Shown: positions 1-8,455 of the stretch, in pieces
Layout: each line of letters begins with the position of its first letter
Numbering within the stretch: the stretch's first letter is position 1
DNA from: Petrimonas sp.
GTDB lineage: Bacteria > Bacteroidota > Bacteroidia > Bacteroidales > Dysgonomonadaceae
NCBI GenBank assembly: GCA_012839475.1
Contig: DUNG01000007.1
Span: 1-64,000 of the forward strand
Direction: 5' to 3'
DNA length: 64,000 bases
Translations under genes and position numbers: made by a program
The notes under the pieces: generated by a model
Seen by the model: the letters and a program-made list of their open reading frames with translations, nothing else
The model's database searches: none
Told to the model about the DNA's origin: nothing

Positions 1-2
1 CC

Positions 3-305
3 AACACGAGAAACAACGTGGAGGCTACCATATTTCAACTCGGTTACCACTGCCCTCACGGTAAAACCCGGTACAGGACACTCGGTAAGCACAAGTTATG
101 GGCTTACTCGCGCTCCGCGTGGATAAATTTCAGAAGGATCCTCAAACATGTCACAACAACAAGTGAAAGAACGCTTTCAGGACAGCTTTCGTCCTGTTTT
201 TTCACCGGTGTACCGGCGAAAATATCATTTTTAGTGAAAATATTTTTCAACAACGTCAAATTCTTGAAATTCCGGGAAGAAACCGCTTTTTGGGCACTTT
301 CATGA
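3..305 (+). pseudogene. C-terminal end of a DDE transposase (partial at window edge)
   Basis: The reading frame enters from the left edge and stops at the TGA at 303-305. The translated segment with RNNVEATIFQLGYH, KTRYR, KHKLWA and WINFRRILK resembles, from memory, the C-terminal region of Bacteroidota DDE transposases of the IS1182/IS4-like kind, where the NVE would carry the last catalytic glutamate. The rest of the transposase lies outside the window, so whether the element is intact cannot be judged. A hairpin with a T-run (178-202) lies inside the frame, and a second perfect hairpin overlaps the stop codon. The element directly abuts an AT-rich SusC/SusD pair, which suggests it took part in bringing that pair in. 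Typed as pseudogene only because it is a fragment here; the family call is recognition by eye. Confidence 0.5.
178..202 (+). terminator. Hairpin plus T-run resembling a Rho-independent terminator
   Basis: A perfect 6-bp stem (CAGGAC 178-183, GTCCTG 191-196) with a 7-nt loop is followed at once by six T residues (197-202). It lies within the transposase reading frame, which is unusual. It could insulate the downstream SusC gene from transcription entering through the element, or it could be chance. Confidence 0.3.
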
Positions 306-319
306 AAACGGGGTTTTCA
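303..319. repeat. Perfect 7-bp hairpin at the end of the transposase gene
   Basis: TGAAAAC (303-309) and GTTTTCA (313-319) are perfect inverted arms around a GGG loop, and the left arm contains the transposase stop codon. Position at the gene's 3' end suggests it belongs to the right end of the insertion sequence or acts as a weak terminator. The left end of the element is outside the window, so terminal inverted repeats cannot be matched. Confidence 0.3.
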
Positions 320-374
320 AAGGGGACTCTGTATTACAAAAAAATAACGCATATTAATAAATCATTTTTAAACT

Positions 375-3300
375 ATGAAAGCAAAAACAAAGTATCAAAA
401 ACAAAAAATGAATTGTTGTTACTATTTCATTTCATTTTTATTAGCATTCTGCTGTTTCCCTGTTGAATCACTTTGGGCAAACGGGAGTAATCAACAGCAA
501 GTCGGAATAACAGTGAGAGGATTAATATTAGATGAGGCTAATTTTCCCATTATAGGTGCAAATATCATTGAAAAAGGGACAAATAACGGAACAGTTAGCG
601 ATCTCGATGGAAATTTCAATCTTACTGTAAGGAGCTCAAACTCAACGTTAGTTGTTTCCTACATTGGATACAGAACAGTTGAACTTCAAGTGGTACAAAA
701 TCAACTAATGAGAATCGTGTTACAAGAAGACACTAAATTGATGGATGAAGTTGTTGTAATTGGCTATGGAACACAAAAGAAGGTAGATGTAACCAGCTCT
801 GTAGCGAGCGTTAAGGCGGAGGCCTTTAATAAAGGAGCCATTCTTGATGCCGGTCAACTGGTACAAGGTAAAGTAGCAGGTCTACAAATTTCGCTACCAA
901 CCGGGGACCCTTCTTCAACTACATCGGTAATGTTGCGAGGTAATTCTACATTGATGGGAACCAGTGCCCCTCTAATTTTAGTAGATGGTGTACCAGGATC
1001 TTTCAGGACGGTTGCTCCGGAAGATATTGAGTCAATTGATGTTTTAAAAGACGGGTCTGCAACAGCCATATATGGTACACGTGGCACCAATGGAGTTATA
1101 ATTATCACTACAAAAGGAGGAAGACGAGACGTTCCTACATCAATAGAGTATAACGGCTATGCTTCTGTAACACAACAAGCTCGTATTGCAGACTTTATGA
1201 CAGCTGATGATTTAAGACAACGTTTCAAGGAAGGATTTGAATTTTCAGGAGCAAACGATCAAGATTATGGTTACACTACAGACTGGCTTAAAGAAGTAAG
1301 CAGAACAGGTGTTTCAAATGTTCATAACTTAACATTTAGGGGCGGAGGACAACAAACAGGGATTATAGCTAATCTCACATACGATAACAGACAAGGGACT
1401 TTTAAAAAGTCAGATGTTGCTTATATCAGAGGACGCATTGAGCTTACACATCGGATGTTTGAAGACAAGCTAACTTCAAATATAACGATCATTGCTGATG
1501 AAAGAAATACAGGGCAAGGATTCAACACCAATGTTTACCGATATGCAACTATTCAAAATCCAACCCAGGGTATTTATAATGAAGATGGCACCTATGTTGA
1601 ACGTCCTGTTTATTTTTATGATAATCCGGTTTCATTATTGAATGAAACAATCGGCATGACACGCTCACGGAATGTTAGATTTACCGGAAGTATGGAATTG
1701 AGACCGGTAGATAATTTCGCCATAAAAGCAATGATAACAAGAAAAGGTCAAAGCTATCTTAACGGATATTACTACACAATGAAACATCCAACAACTACAG
1801 AAGGTGGCTATAACGGGTATGCTTCGAGAAGTACTTCCGATTATATAAATAATCTTGCAGAGTTGACTGCTGATTGGAACTATACGATCAATAAGCAAAG
1901 AATAAATGCAATTGTTGGGTATAACTATGAGGATATGACAAATGAGAACTTTAGTGTTTCGAATAGAAATTTCCCCACCGACAGCTACACATATAATCGA
2001 CTACAAGCAGGAATGGCGCTTTCGAAAGGAGAAGCAACAATGAATTCCGGGAAGAGCTCCGAAAAACTAATTGGATTATTTGCTCGTGTTACCTATAATT
2101 TTGCAGATCGCTATCTTTTGATGGCATCGTTAAGACGTGAAGGTTCTTCTAAATTTGGTGCAGATTATAAATGGGGTAATTTCCCGGGTATTTCAGCTGG
2201 TTGGCGTTTAGATCAGGAATCTTTTATGAATAATTACACATGGCTGGATAATTTAAAACTAAGAGCAGGCTATGGAATAACGGGTATTAACATAAGTAGT
2301 CCTTATGTATCACTTGCTTCACTAAATTATTCCGGATATTTTATGTATGGAGGTGAATGGATTAACACATTGGTTCCTGTACGAAATCCAAATCCCTCAT
2401 TACGATGGGAGAAGAAATATGAATATAATGTAGGACTAGACTTCGATGTTTTTGGTGGTCGTTTAGGTGGATCCCTCGATTGGTATTTGAGACAAACAAA
2501 GGATGCGCTTTGGGATTATTCTGTTCCTGTTCCTCCTTATCAATACGGCTACATTACTGCAAATGTCGGTCAAATTGAAAATAAAGGTGTTGAAGTGTTG
2601 ATAAATGCAACTCCCATAAAAACAAATAATTTTGAATGGAGAACAAATGTGAGTTACTCAACAAATAAAAATAAACTTATATCAATTACAAACGAGGAGT
2701 TCTCCATGTCACAAGATTGGTTTACAACAGGCCATACAGGTGAACCCATACAAACCACTACACATCGTGTGAAAGTTGGTGACCCAATAGGCAACTTTTT
2801 TGGTCTCAAGTCAGTAGGCTTAAATGAAGAAGGGTTATGGGTTGTTGAAAGATTAAGAAGGAATGAAGCAGGAGAAGTTATCGAAAAATACTATGACTTA
2901 GCTAAAAATGCAACCGATGAAGATAGACAAGTATTAGGAAACGGAGTCCCGAAGCATTATTTAAATTGGAATAACCAACTGAGATATAAAAGGTTTGACC
3001 TGTCTGTTAACATGAGGGGTTCATTTGGTTTTGAAATCCTGAATTATCAGAAGATGTATTATGGAAATCCCACAATTCAATACAATGTTTTAAATTCTGC
3101 ATTTGACAAACACGATGTTGTAGATTTAACGACGGGAAAATCAACAGGAAATAAGGTTCTAATAAATGACTCTCAGCGTTATTTAAGTGAATTTGTAGAG
3201 AATGGAAATTATTGGAAAATTGATAATGTAACTCTTGGATATACTTTTAATTTAAAAAATATCAAGTTTGTGAAAAATTTACGTCTCTATGCATCTTGTC

Positions 3301-3437
3301 TTAATTTAGCAACAATAACCGGATACACCGGAATTGACCCTGAGGTTCGAATGACAGGATTGGACGCAGGTACAGATAGTCGGGATAAATATCCTACAAA
3401 CAGATCTTATACTTTTGGCATCAATATAACATTTTAA
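375..3437 (+). CDS. SusC/RagA-family TonB-dependent outer-membrane transporter (pair 1)
   Basis: This 1020-residue protein would form the outer-membrane barrel that imports a ligand captured by its SusD partner, powered by TonB. After an N-terminal hydrophobic signal region (about residues 12-36, with a possible alternative start at Met12, base 408) there is a carboxypeptidase-D-like regulatory domain (about 45-120) and the SusC-type TonB box LMDEVVVIGYG (about 122-132). A plug domain with GKVAGLQI, LILVDGVPG and DGSATAIYGTRGTNG follows, then a long beta-barrel ending in SYTFGINITF with the usual terminal aromatic residue. The SusD gene starts 11 bases downstream. Base composition is clearly richer in A+T than the SusC genes at 5250 and 10249, and the gene sits beside a transposase remnant, so it looks horizontally acquired. 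The substrate cannot be read from the sequence; no enzyme gene accompanies the pair. Confidence 0.93.
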   Translation: MKAKTKYQKQKMNCCYYFISFLLAFCCFPVESLWANGSNQQQVGITVRGLILDEANFPIIGANIIEKGTNNGTVSDLDGNFNLTVRSSNSTLVVSYIGYRTVELQVVQNQLMRIVLQEDTKLMDEVVVIGYGTQKKVDVTSSVASVKAEAFNKGAILDAGQLVQGKVAGLQISLPTGDPSSTTSVMLRGNSTLMGTSAPLILVDGVPGSFRTVAPEDIESIDVLKDGSATAIYGTRGTNGVIIITTKGGRRDVPTSIEYNGYASVTQQARIADFMTADDLRQRFKEGFEFSGANDQDYGYTTDWLKEVSRTGVSNVHNLTFRGGGQQTGIIANLTYDNRQGTFKKSDVAYIRGRIELTHRMFEDKLTSNITIIADERNTGQGFNTNVYRYATIQNPTQGIYNEDGTYVERPVYFYDNPVSLLNETIGMTRSRNVRFTGSMELRPVDNFAIKAMITRKGQSYLNGYYYTMKHPTTTEGGYNGYASRSTSDYINNLAELTADWNYTINKQRINAIVGYNYEDMTNENFSVSNRNFPTDSYTYNRLQAGMALSKGEATMNSGKSSEKLIGLFARVTYNFADRYLLMASLRREGSSKFGADYKWGNFPGISAGWRLDQESFMNNYTWLDNLKLRAGYGITGINISSPYVSLASLNYSGYFMYGGEWINTLVPVRNPNPSLRWEKKYEYNVGLDFDVFGGRLGGSLDWYLRQTKDALWDYSVPVPPYQYGYITANVGQIENKGVEVLINATPIKTNNFEWRTNVSYSTNKNKLISITNEEFSMSQDWFTTGHTGEPIQTTTHRVKVGDPIGNFFGLKSVGLNEEGLWVVERLRRNEAGEVIEKYYDLAKNATDEDRQVLGNGVPKHYLNWNNQLRYKRFDLSVNMRGSFGFEILNYQKMYYGNPTIQYNVLNSAFDKHDVVDLTTGKSTGNKVLINDSQRYLSEFVENGNYWKIDNVTLGYTFNLKNIKFVKNLRLYASCLNLATITGYTGIDPEVRMTGLDAGTDSRDKYPTNRSYTFGINITF

Positions 3438-3448
3438 TATAAATCATC

Positions 3449-5053
3449 ATGAATAAATTTAAATTTAAATATTTTGTATCGATTGTAGTGTTGGGACTTA
3501 TATTAAGTAGCTGTTTCAATTTAGACGAAGAGGTGTTTTCTGAAGTAACCGAGGCTTCTTTTATTCCAACAGAAAAAGATATGGCTGCATTGTTGGCAAG
3601 TGCATATTCTCCTCTTACTTATATAATGAATTGGCAAGGATATTTTGATTTACAAGAAGAGCCTGCAGATTGCATTATTACACCAACACGTCCCAATGGT
3701 TGGGATGACGGGGGAACTTATCGGAGAATGCATCAACATGAATGGAATTCGCAGCAATGGCAGCCCACCAATACATACCAAACTGCATATACAGGTATAA
3801 ATAACGCAAACAGAGTACTTGACCAAGTAAAAAGCGGTTCTTTGCCCGTGGGTGATTTGGGTGATGCTACAATTGCAGAACTACGTGCAATTCGTGCATT
3901 ATGGTATTCAATATTGTTGGATACACACGGAAACGTTCCTTTAGTTACTAACTTTTCAGATGAGATCCCGGAACAGGCAACTCGTCAGCAAATATACGAC
4001 TTTGTTATTACCGAACTCACAGAAGCAATGCCAAACTTGAGTGATAAAAATGATATTAATACTTATGGCAGAATGAATAAGTGGGCTGCATATATGGTTT
4101 TAGCTAGAGTATATTTAAACGCTGAAGTATATACAGGTACCGCTCAATATACTAAAGCACTTGAGTGTGCTAATAAAATCATCGATTCGGGGCTATTTGA
4201 ACTTTCGGCTGACTATTCTGACAACTTCCTGATGGACGTAGATTATACTAATAAGGAATTTATTTTTGCTGTTCCATACGATAAAATTTATGCAGGATGT
4301 GCCCAACACGCAAAATGGTATCCCCCTATTGCACGCTTCCATTTTGGTTCAACTTTTCAAACTTGGGGAGGTTCATGCGCCAATCCTCAATTTATAAACG
4401 CCTATCAACCAGGAGATAAACGTTTAGAAAAAACCTGGTTGATGGGACCTCAATACGACTATAAAGACCCGACTAAACTAGTATGGACATGCTTAAACTA
4501 TCTTCCTTCACTTACTTGTTTCAAAGGAACAGAAAACCACACAAGCATTGACTATGGTTATAGAGTTGCTAAATGGGAATTTGATAATACAGCTACATTT
4601 AACTGGGGGCATGATTTTCCTTATTTTCGCTATGCAGAAACTCTACTAATCAAAGCTGAGTGTTTATTGCGATTAGGACAAGATGAAGATGTTGCTGCAA
4701 ACTTGGTAACACAAATTAGAAATAGAGTCTTTGATGATAAAGAGAAAGCAAAAGTAACTCCCGCTGATTTAAAGGCTGATACAAAAATAAAATACGGCAC
4801 ACTTGATTGGGACAATAACTTAGATGACTTAGGTGATCAAACACCTGTTAAATTCGGCGGTTTATATGATGAGTGGGGCTGGGAGTTTGCTTGTGAAGCA
4901 CAACGTCGTATACACATGATTCGTTTTGGAACTTTTTCAACCAAAAACTGGTTTAATCACGTTGCCATTAGAGATGGACATACCTCCATTTTCCCTATTC
5001 CGTATAACGCATTACAAGCAAATAGTAACTTAAGGCAAAACCCGGGGTATTAA
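3449..5053 (+). CDS. SusD/RagB-family surface glycan-binding lipoprotein (pair 1)
   Basis: This 534-residue protein is the lid and capture component of the SusCD complex formed with the preceding gene. A short lipoprotein signal ends in LILSSC, and the mature protein begins CFNLDEE, the acid-rich start typical of Bacteroidota surface-exported lipoproteins. TPR-like helical segments follow (for example ELRAIRALWYSILLDTHGNVP). The C-terminus shows the SusD signature FACEAQRRIHMIRFG and ends IPYNALQANSNLRQNPGY, the standard SusD tail. It is AT-rich like its SusC partner. No CAZyme follows: the next gene is a second, compositionally different SusC after a 196-base gap. Confidence 0.93.
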   Translation: MNKFKFKYFVSIVVLGLILSSCFNLDEEVFSEVTEASFIPTEKDMAALLASAYSPLTYIMNWQGYFDLQEEPADCIITPTRPNGWDDGGTYRRMHQHEWNSQQWQPTNTYQTAYTGINNANRVLDQVKSGSLPVGDLGDATIAELRAIRALWYSILLDTHGNVPLVTNFSDEIPEQATRQQIYDFVITELTEAMPNLSDKNDINTYGRMNKWAAYMVLARVYLNAEVYTGTAQYTKALECANKIIDSGLFELSADYSDNFLMDVDYTNKEFIFAVPYDKIYAGCAQHAKWYPPIARFHFGSTFQTWGGSCANPQFINAYQPGDKRLEKTWLMGPQYDYKDPTKLVWTCLNYLPSLTCFKGTENHTSIDYGYRVAKWEFDNTATFNWGHDFPYFRYAETLLIKAECLLRLGQDEDVAANLVTQIRNRVFDDKEKAKVTPADLKADTKIKYGTLDWDNNLDDLGDQTPVKFGGLYDEWGWEFACEAQRRIHMIRFGTFSTKNWFNHVAIRDGHTSIFPIPYNALQANSNLRQNPGY

Positions 5054-5155
5054 ATCAGACTCATTCTATAGGATTTTACTATTTATTTGGACTTTTTTTT
5101 CATTCGCCGATTCATTTATTTGTTTTTTTTGTAAAAACATTTTAAATATCCTGAA

Positions 5156-5220
5156 ATCCGGTTGTTCTTGTGCATAATCTGTTTTCAATACAACATGAAA
5201 TGCGTCAAGGGTAACCGGAT
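5156..5220. promoter_or_regulatory. 8-bp inverted repeat in the leader of the main PUL
   Basis: ATCCGGTT (5156-5163) and AACCGGAT (5213-5220) are exact inverted copies separated by 49 bases, and the right copy lies 29 bases before the start of the second SusC gene. The rest of the gap (5054-5249) has two long T-runs (around 5092-5100 and 5123-5130) but no hairpin convincingly paired with them. The repeat could be an operator or a leader RNA structure; it could also be chance. Confidence 0.3.
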
Positions 5221-5249
5221 AGTTTTCATACCCATTTAATATATTTTTT

Positions 5250-8200
5250 ATGAATAATCAAGATTTCACCTTTTCTCGAATATCGACCAAGAGTTTCACG
5301 GTCGTCGTGAAAGGATTGTTAGTAATGATTTTCTCTTTTCTCCTTTCCAGCGTCTGTTTCGCGCAACAATACAATTTAACCGGAACCGTAAAGTACGCGG
5401 ATGGTGAGGAGATAATAGGAGCCACGGTACAGGTAAAAGGCACCACGAAGGGTACGGTAACCGATATATCAGGTAGGTATACCATTTCCGTTGCCGCCGA
5501 TGATGTGGTACTTTTTTCATACGTGGGCATGGTGGCGCAAGAGATACCCGTAGAGGGGAAAAGGGTTATTGACGTTATCCTTGTAGATGATGTGGAAGAG
5601 TTAGATGAAGTGGTAGTCGTGGCTTACGGGGTGCAGAAGAAAGCATCGGTAGTGGGTGCCATATCTCAAGTTTCCGGGGACGTCATACGTAAAATCAATA
5701 CCGGTGGTAGCGTTGAAAACACACTGCAGGGTAGAATCCCGGGGCTTAACATCATCGGTAGAGACGCCACGCCCGGAGAGGAGGCTATAAGTTATTACGG
5801 TTCAGAGGGGCTCTCCATGAATATCCGTGGTATGACGGCTATGGGAAACAACTCGCCGTTGTTGATAGTCGACGGGGTTGAACGCTCCTTTTCTAACCTC
5901 GATCCCAATGAGATTGCCGATATATCCGTCTTGAAAGATGCGTCGGCAACCGCCGTTTACGGGGTGAAGGGGGCTAACGGGGTTATTATCGTCACCACGA
6001 AGCGGGGACGCTCAGGGGCTATTCAGCTTGAGTTCTCCTCTCAACTGTCGGTCAAAACACCCACGATCCTGCCAACCTACCTGGACGCGTACGAGACACT
6101 GTCACTTAGGAATGTCGCGTGCAAGAACGACCAAAAGTGGGACTTTATCGTACCCGATGATATTCTACAAAAGTATAAAGATCAATCCGAACCCTACTTG
6201 TACAGGAATTTCGATTGGATGGACTTTTACTTCAAGCCGGGTTTTGACCAAACCTACAACATTAACGCCAGGGGTGGAAACAATTTCGTAAGGTATTTCG
6301 TGTCACTGGGCTACATGAGCGAAGGCGATATTTTCACGACCGGGGATAAGGTGCCCTACTCGTACGATAAACACAACGCATCCTACTTTCATAATCGTTA
6401 CACCTTTAGGAATAACCTCGACTTCTCGTTAACGCCAACCACCACGTTAGCTGTTAATTTAGGTGGAAACGTGCGGGAATATGGGAAACCGATCGATACG
6501 TTCACGCAAGAGCGCTGGTTTCAGTCGGTGACGGACTTCCCCTTCTACCCTGTCGAAGCATTGGAGCAATACCCGGATGATCAGATACCCTGGGACCAGG
6601 GGGTGAGGCGCCCGTTCGTTGACCCCAACACGGTTCCGGCTACCGGTCGGTTATACTGGGAGGGGGGACTTGGCTTCTGGAGACATAAAGCCAACCAATC
6701 GAACGTGGATTTAAACTTGCAGCAAAAACTCGATTTTATTACCCCTGGACTTTCCGTGTCAGGGCTGTTCTCTTACAATAATTCGATAATATACCGGCAG
6801 GAGTACTCGGTACCCTATTTTTACGCGTACTACTTGAATCCTGAAACCCTGAAGTGGACACGTCACCATAGCGAAGGTGAGCTGGATTATAATACCCCAC
6901 CGCCACCTATACGGGTGTTGAACGATAACGTGTTCATGTCGTCGCGAAGCACCTATTACCAAGCTAGGTTGAATTATCAACGTGTTTTCAACGATGTTCA
7001 CTCCGTGACGGGGTTGGGTATTTTTAGCCGTCGCAAGTCGCAAGGGCTGTCTGACTTCCCCCATTATGAGGAGAATTGGGTGGCACGGGCCACGTATGAT
7101 TACGATGGCAGGTACCTGCTGGAAGCAAGCGTATCTCATACGGGGTCAGAAAAATTCGCCCCTGGACTGCGATTTGGAACCTTCCCCTCTTTCGCGGGAG
7201 GATGGAACGTGTCTAACGAAGAATTTTTTAAACCTGCTGAGCGCGTTATTAGCAATTTGAAGTTAAGGTATTCGTGGGGACAGGTTGGGAACGACGGGGG
7301 CATCCCTCGTTGGCTGTACCGGACAGAATACACCGAAAGCGGGGGTGGGGTGAGCTTCGGCTACCCGGCACTGACCTATCCATACATCTCTGAAGGACCT
7401 ATCCCGGTAACGAACGCGACGTGGGAAAAGGCTACCCTCCAAAACCTGGGGATAGAGATGGGCCTTTTCAATAATTTAGTCTCGTTGGAGATCGAGCTGT
7501 TTAACGAGCACCGTACGGATATGCTGCAAAGTAGAAACCGCGTTCCTTCGTGGGTGGGTGTCTCTTCCATTCAGAGCAACGTGGGGGAAGCCAAGAGCCA
7601 CGGGATTGAAGTCGCTTTAGGCCTGCAGCATCAGTTTGCCAACGGCTTATACCTTTTCTTTGACGGGAACTTCTCGGCCACGGAAAGCCGCGTGCTCTAC
7701 TGGGATGAGTCTGAGTTCGTCCCTGACCACCTGAAGGCTGAAGGTAAACCGGTGGCACTAGCCAGGAGGCTCTGGAGTAGGGGGGTTATGGACGATGGAT
7801 TTTATGAAAACTTCGATGAACTTTTCCTGTATCCCCAGCGGGTGGATAAGAAACCAATGGTCGGTGACCTAAAGTATATCGACTTTGACGGTAACGGCTA
7901 TATTGATGCGCAAGATGGCGTGGTTGGCGATGAACCGTGGGAGCCAACGCGTATTTACAATGGAACGTTCGGTGGAAGTTTCAAGAATTGGTCGCTTGAA
8001 TTTAGCCTCTACGGCATTAGCAATACCCAACGGATGGTAAGGGGCGGTGGCGAGTTCTTCCTGTTCCCGTTCACGCAGCATAGAAACAACGCGTATAGGG
8101 CGCACGCGGATTACTGGAGACCAGATAATAGGAACCCGCAATTCCCTACGCCACACTACGAGGCGAACGATCACTATAACTACTTTAACACCCAGTTCTC

Positions 8201-8435
8201 CATGATAGATGGGCAATATATTCGCTTGAGAAACGTGAGGTTGGGATACAACTTCGATACGCTCTTCTCAAGTTTTGGTGTGAATCAAGTTGAACTGGCG
8301 CTTTCAGGAGTAAACCTGTTTACCTGGAAGAGAAGCAAATGGGGCGGTGACCCCGAAGGGTTTAACTTTGGCGAGGATTTCGGCTCGTACCCTCACCTGA
8401 GGAGATATGCACTTGAAGTTCGTGTAGTATTTTAA
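5250..8435 (+). CDS. SusC/RagA-family TonB-dependent outer-membrane transporter (pair 2)
   Basis: This is the first gene of the main PUL, 1061 residues. A signal peptide ends near SVCFAQQ (about residue 39). It is followed by a carboxypeptidase-D-like domain beginning LTGTVKYADGEEIIGATV, the TonB box ELDEVVVVAYG, and a plug containing LLIVDGVERSF and DASATAVYGVKGANGVIIV. The barrel ends RYALEVRVVF. There is no extra N-terminal STN domain, so it should not signal to an anti-sigma factor. It probably imports oligosaccharides or glycopeptides released at the surface by the enzymes encoded downstream. The partner SusD begins 20 bases after the stop. Composition is markedly richer in G+C than pair 1 and matches the rest of the PUL. 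Confidence 0.95.
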   Translation: MNNQDFTFSRISTKSFTVVVKGLLVMIFSFLLSSVCFAQQYNLTGTVKYADGEEIIGATVQVKGTTKGTVTDISGRYTISVAADDVVLFSYVGMVAQEIPVEGKRVIDVILVDDVEELDEVVVVAYGVQKKASVVGAISQVSGDVIRKINTGGSVENTLQGRIPGLNIIGRDATPGEEAISYYGSEGLSMNIRGMTAMGNNSPLLIVDGVERSFSNLDPNEIADISVLKDASATAVYGVKGANGVIIVTTKRGRSGAIQLEFSSQLSVKTPTILPTYLDAYETLSLRNVACKNDQKWDFIVPDDILQKYKDQSEPYLYRNFDWMDFYFKPGFDQTYNINARGGNNFVRYFVSLGYMSEGDIFTTGDKVPYSYDKHNASYFHNRYTFRNNLDFSLTPTTTLAVNLGGNVREYGKPIDTFTQERWFQSVTDFPFYPVEALEQYPDDQIPWDQGVRRPFVDPNTVPATGRLYWEGGLGFWRHKANQSNVDLNLQQKLDFITPGLSVSGLFSYNNSIIYRQEYSVPYFYAYYLNPETLKWTRHHSEGELDYNTPPPPIRVLNDNVFMSSRSTYYQARLNYQRVFNDVHSVTGLGIFSRRKSQGLSDFPHYEENWVARATYDYDGRYLLEASVSHTGSEKFAPGLRFGTFPSFAGGWNVSNEEFFKPAERVISNLKLRYSWGQVGNDGGIPRWLYRTEYTESGGGVSFGYPALTYPYISEGPIPVTNATWEKATLQNLGIEMGLFNNLVSLEIELFNEHRTDMLQSRNRVPSWVGVSSIQSNVGEAKSHGIEVALGLQHQFANGLYLFFDGNFSATESRVLYWDESEFVPDHLKAEGKPVALARRLWSRGVMDDGFYENFDELFLYPQRVDKKPMVGDLKYIDFDGNGYIDAQDGVVGDEPWEPTRIYNGTFGGSFKNWSLEFSLYGISNTQRMVRGGGEFFLFPFTQHRNNAYRAHADYWRPDNRNPQFPTPHYEANDHYNYFNTQFSMIDGQYIRLRNVRLGYNFDTLFSSFGVNQVELALSGVNLFTWKRSKWGGDPEGFNFGEDFGSYPHLRRYALEVRVVF

Positions 8436-8455
8436 TTCGTAAAATCAAACGTGTT

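Noticed and set aside
1..126. Alternative open frame from the left edge to a TAA at 124-126 in frame 1
   Set aside because: The frame-3 reading gives recognisable transposase-like blocks (NVEATIFQLGYH, WINFRRILK), whereas frame 1 shows no family pattern.
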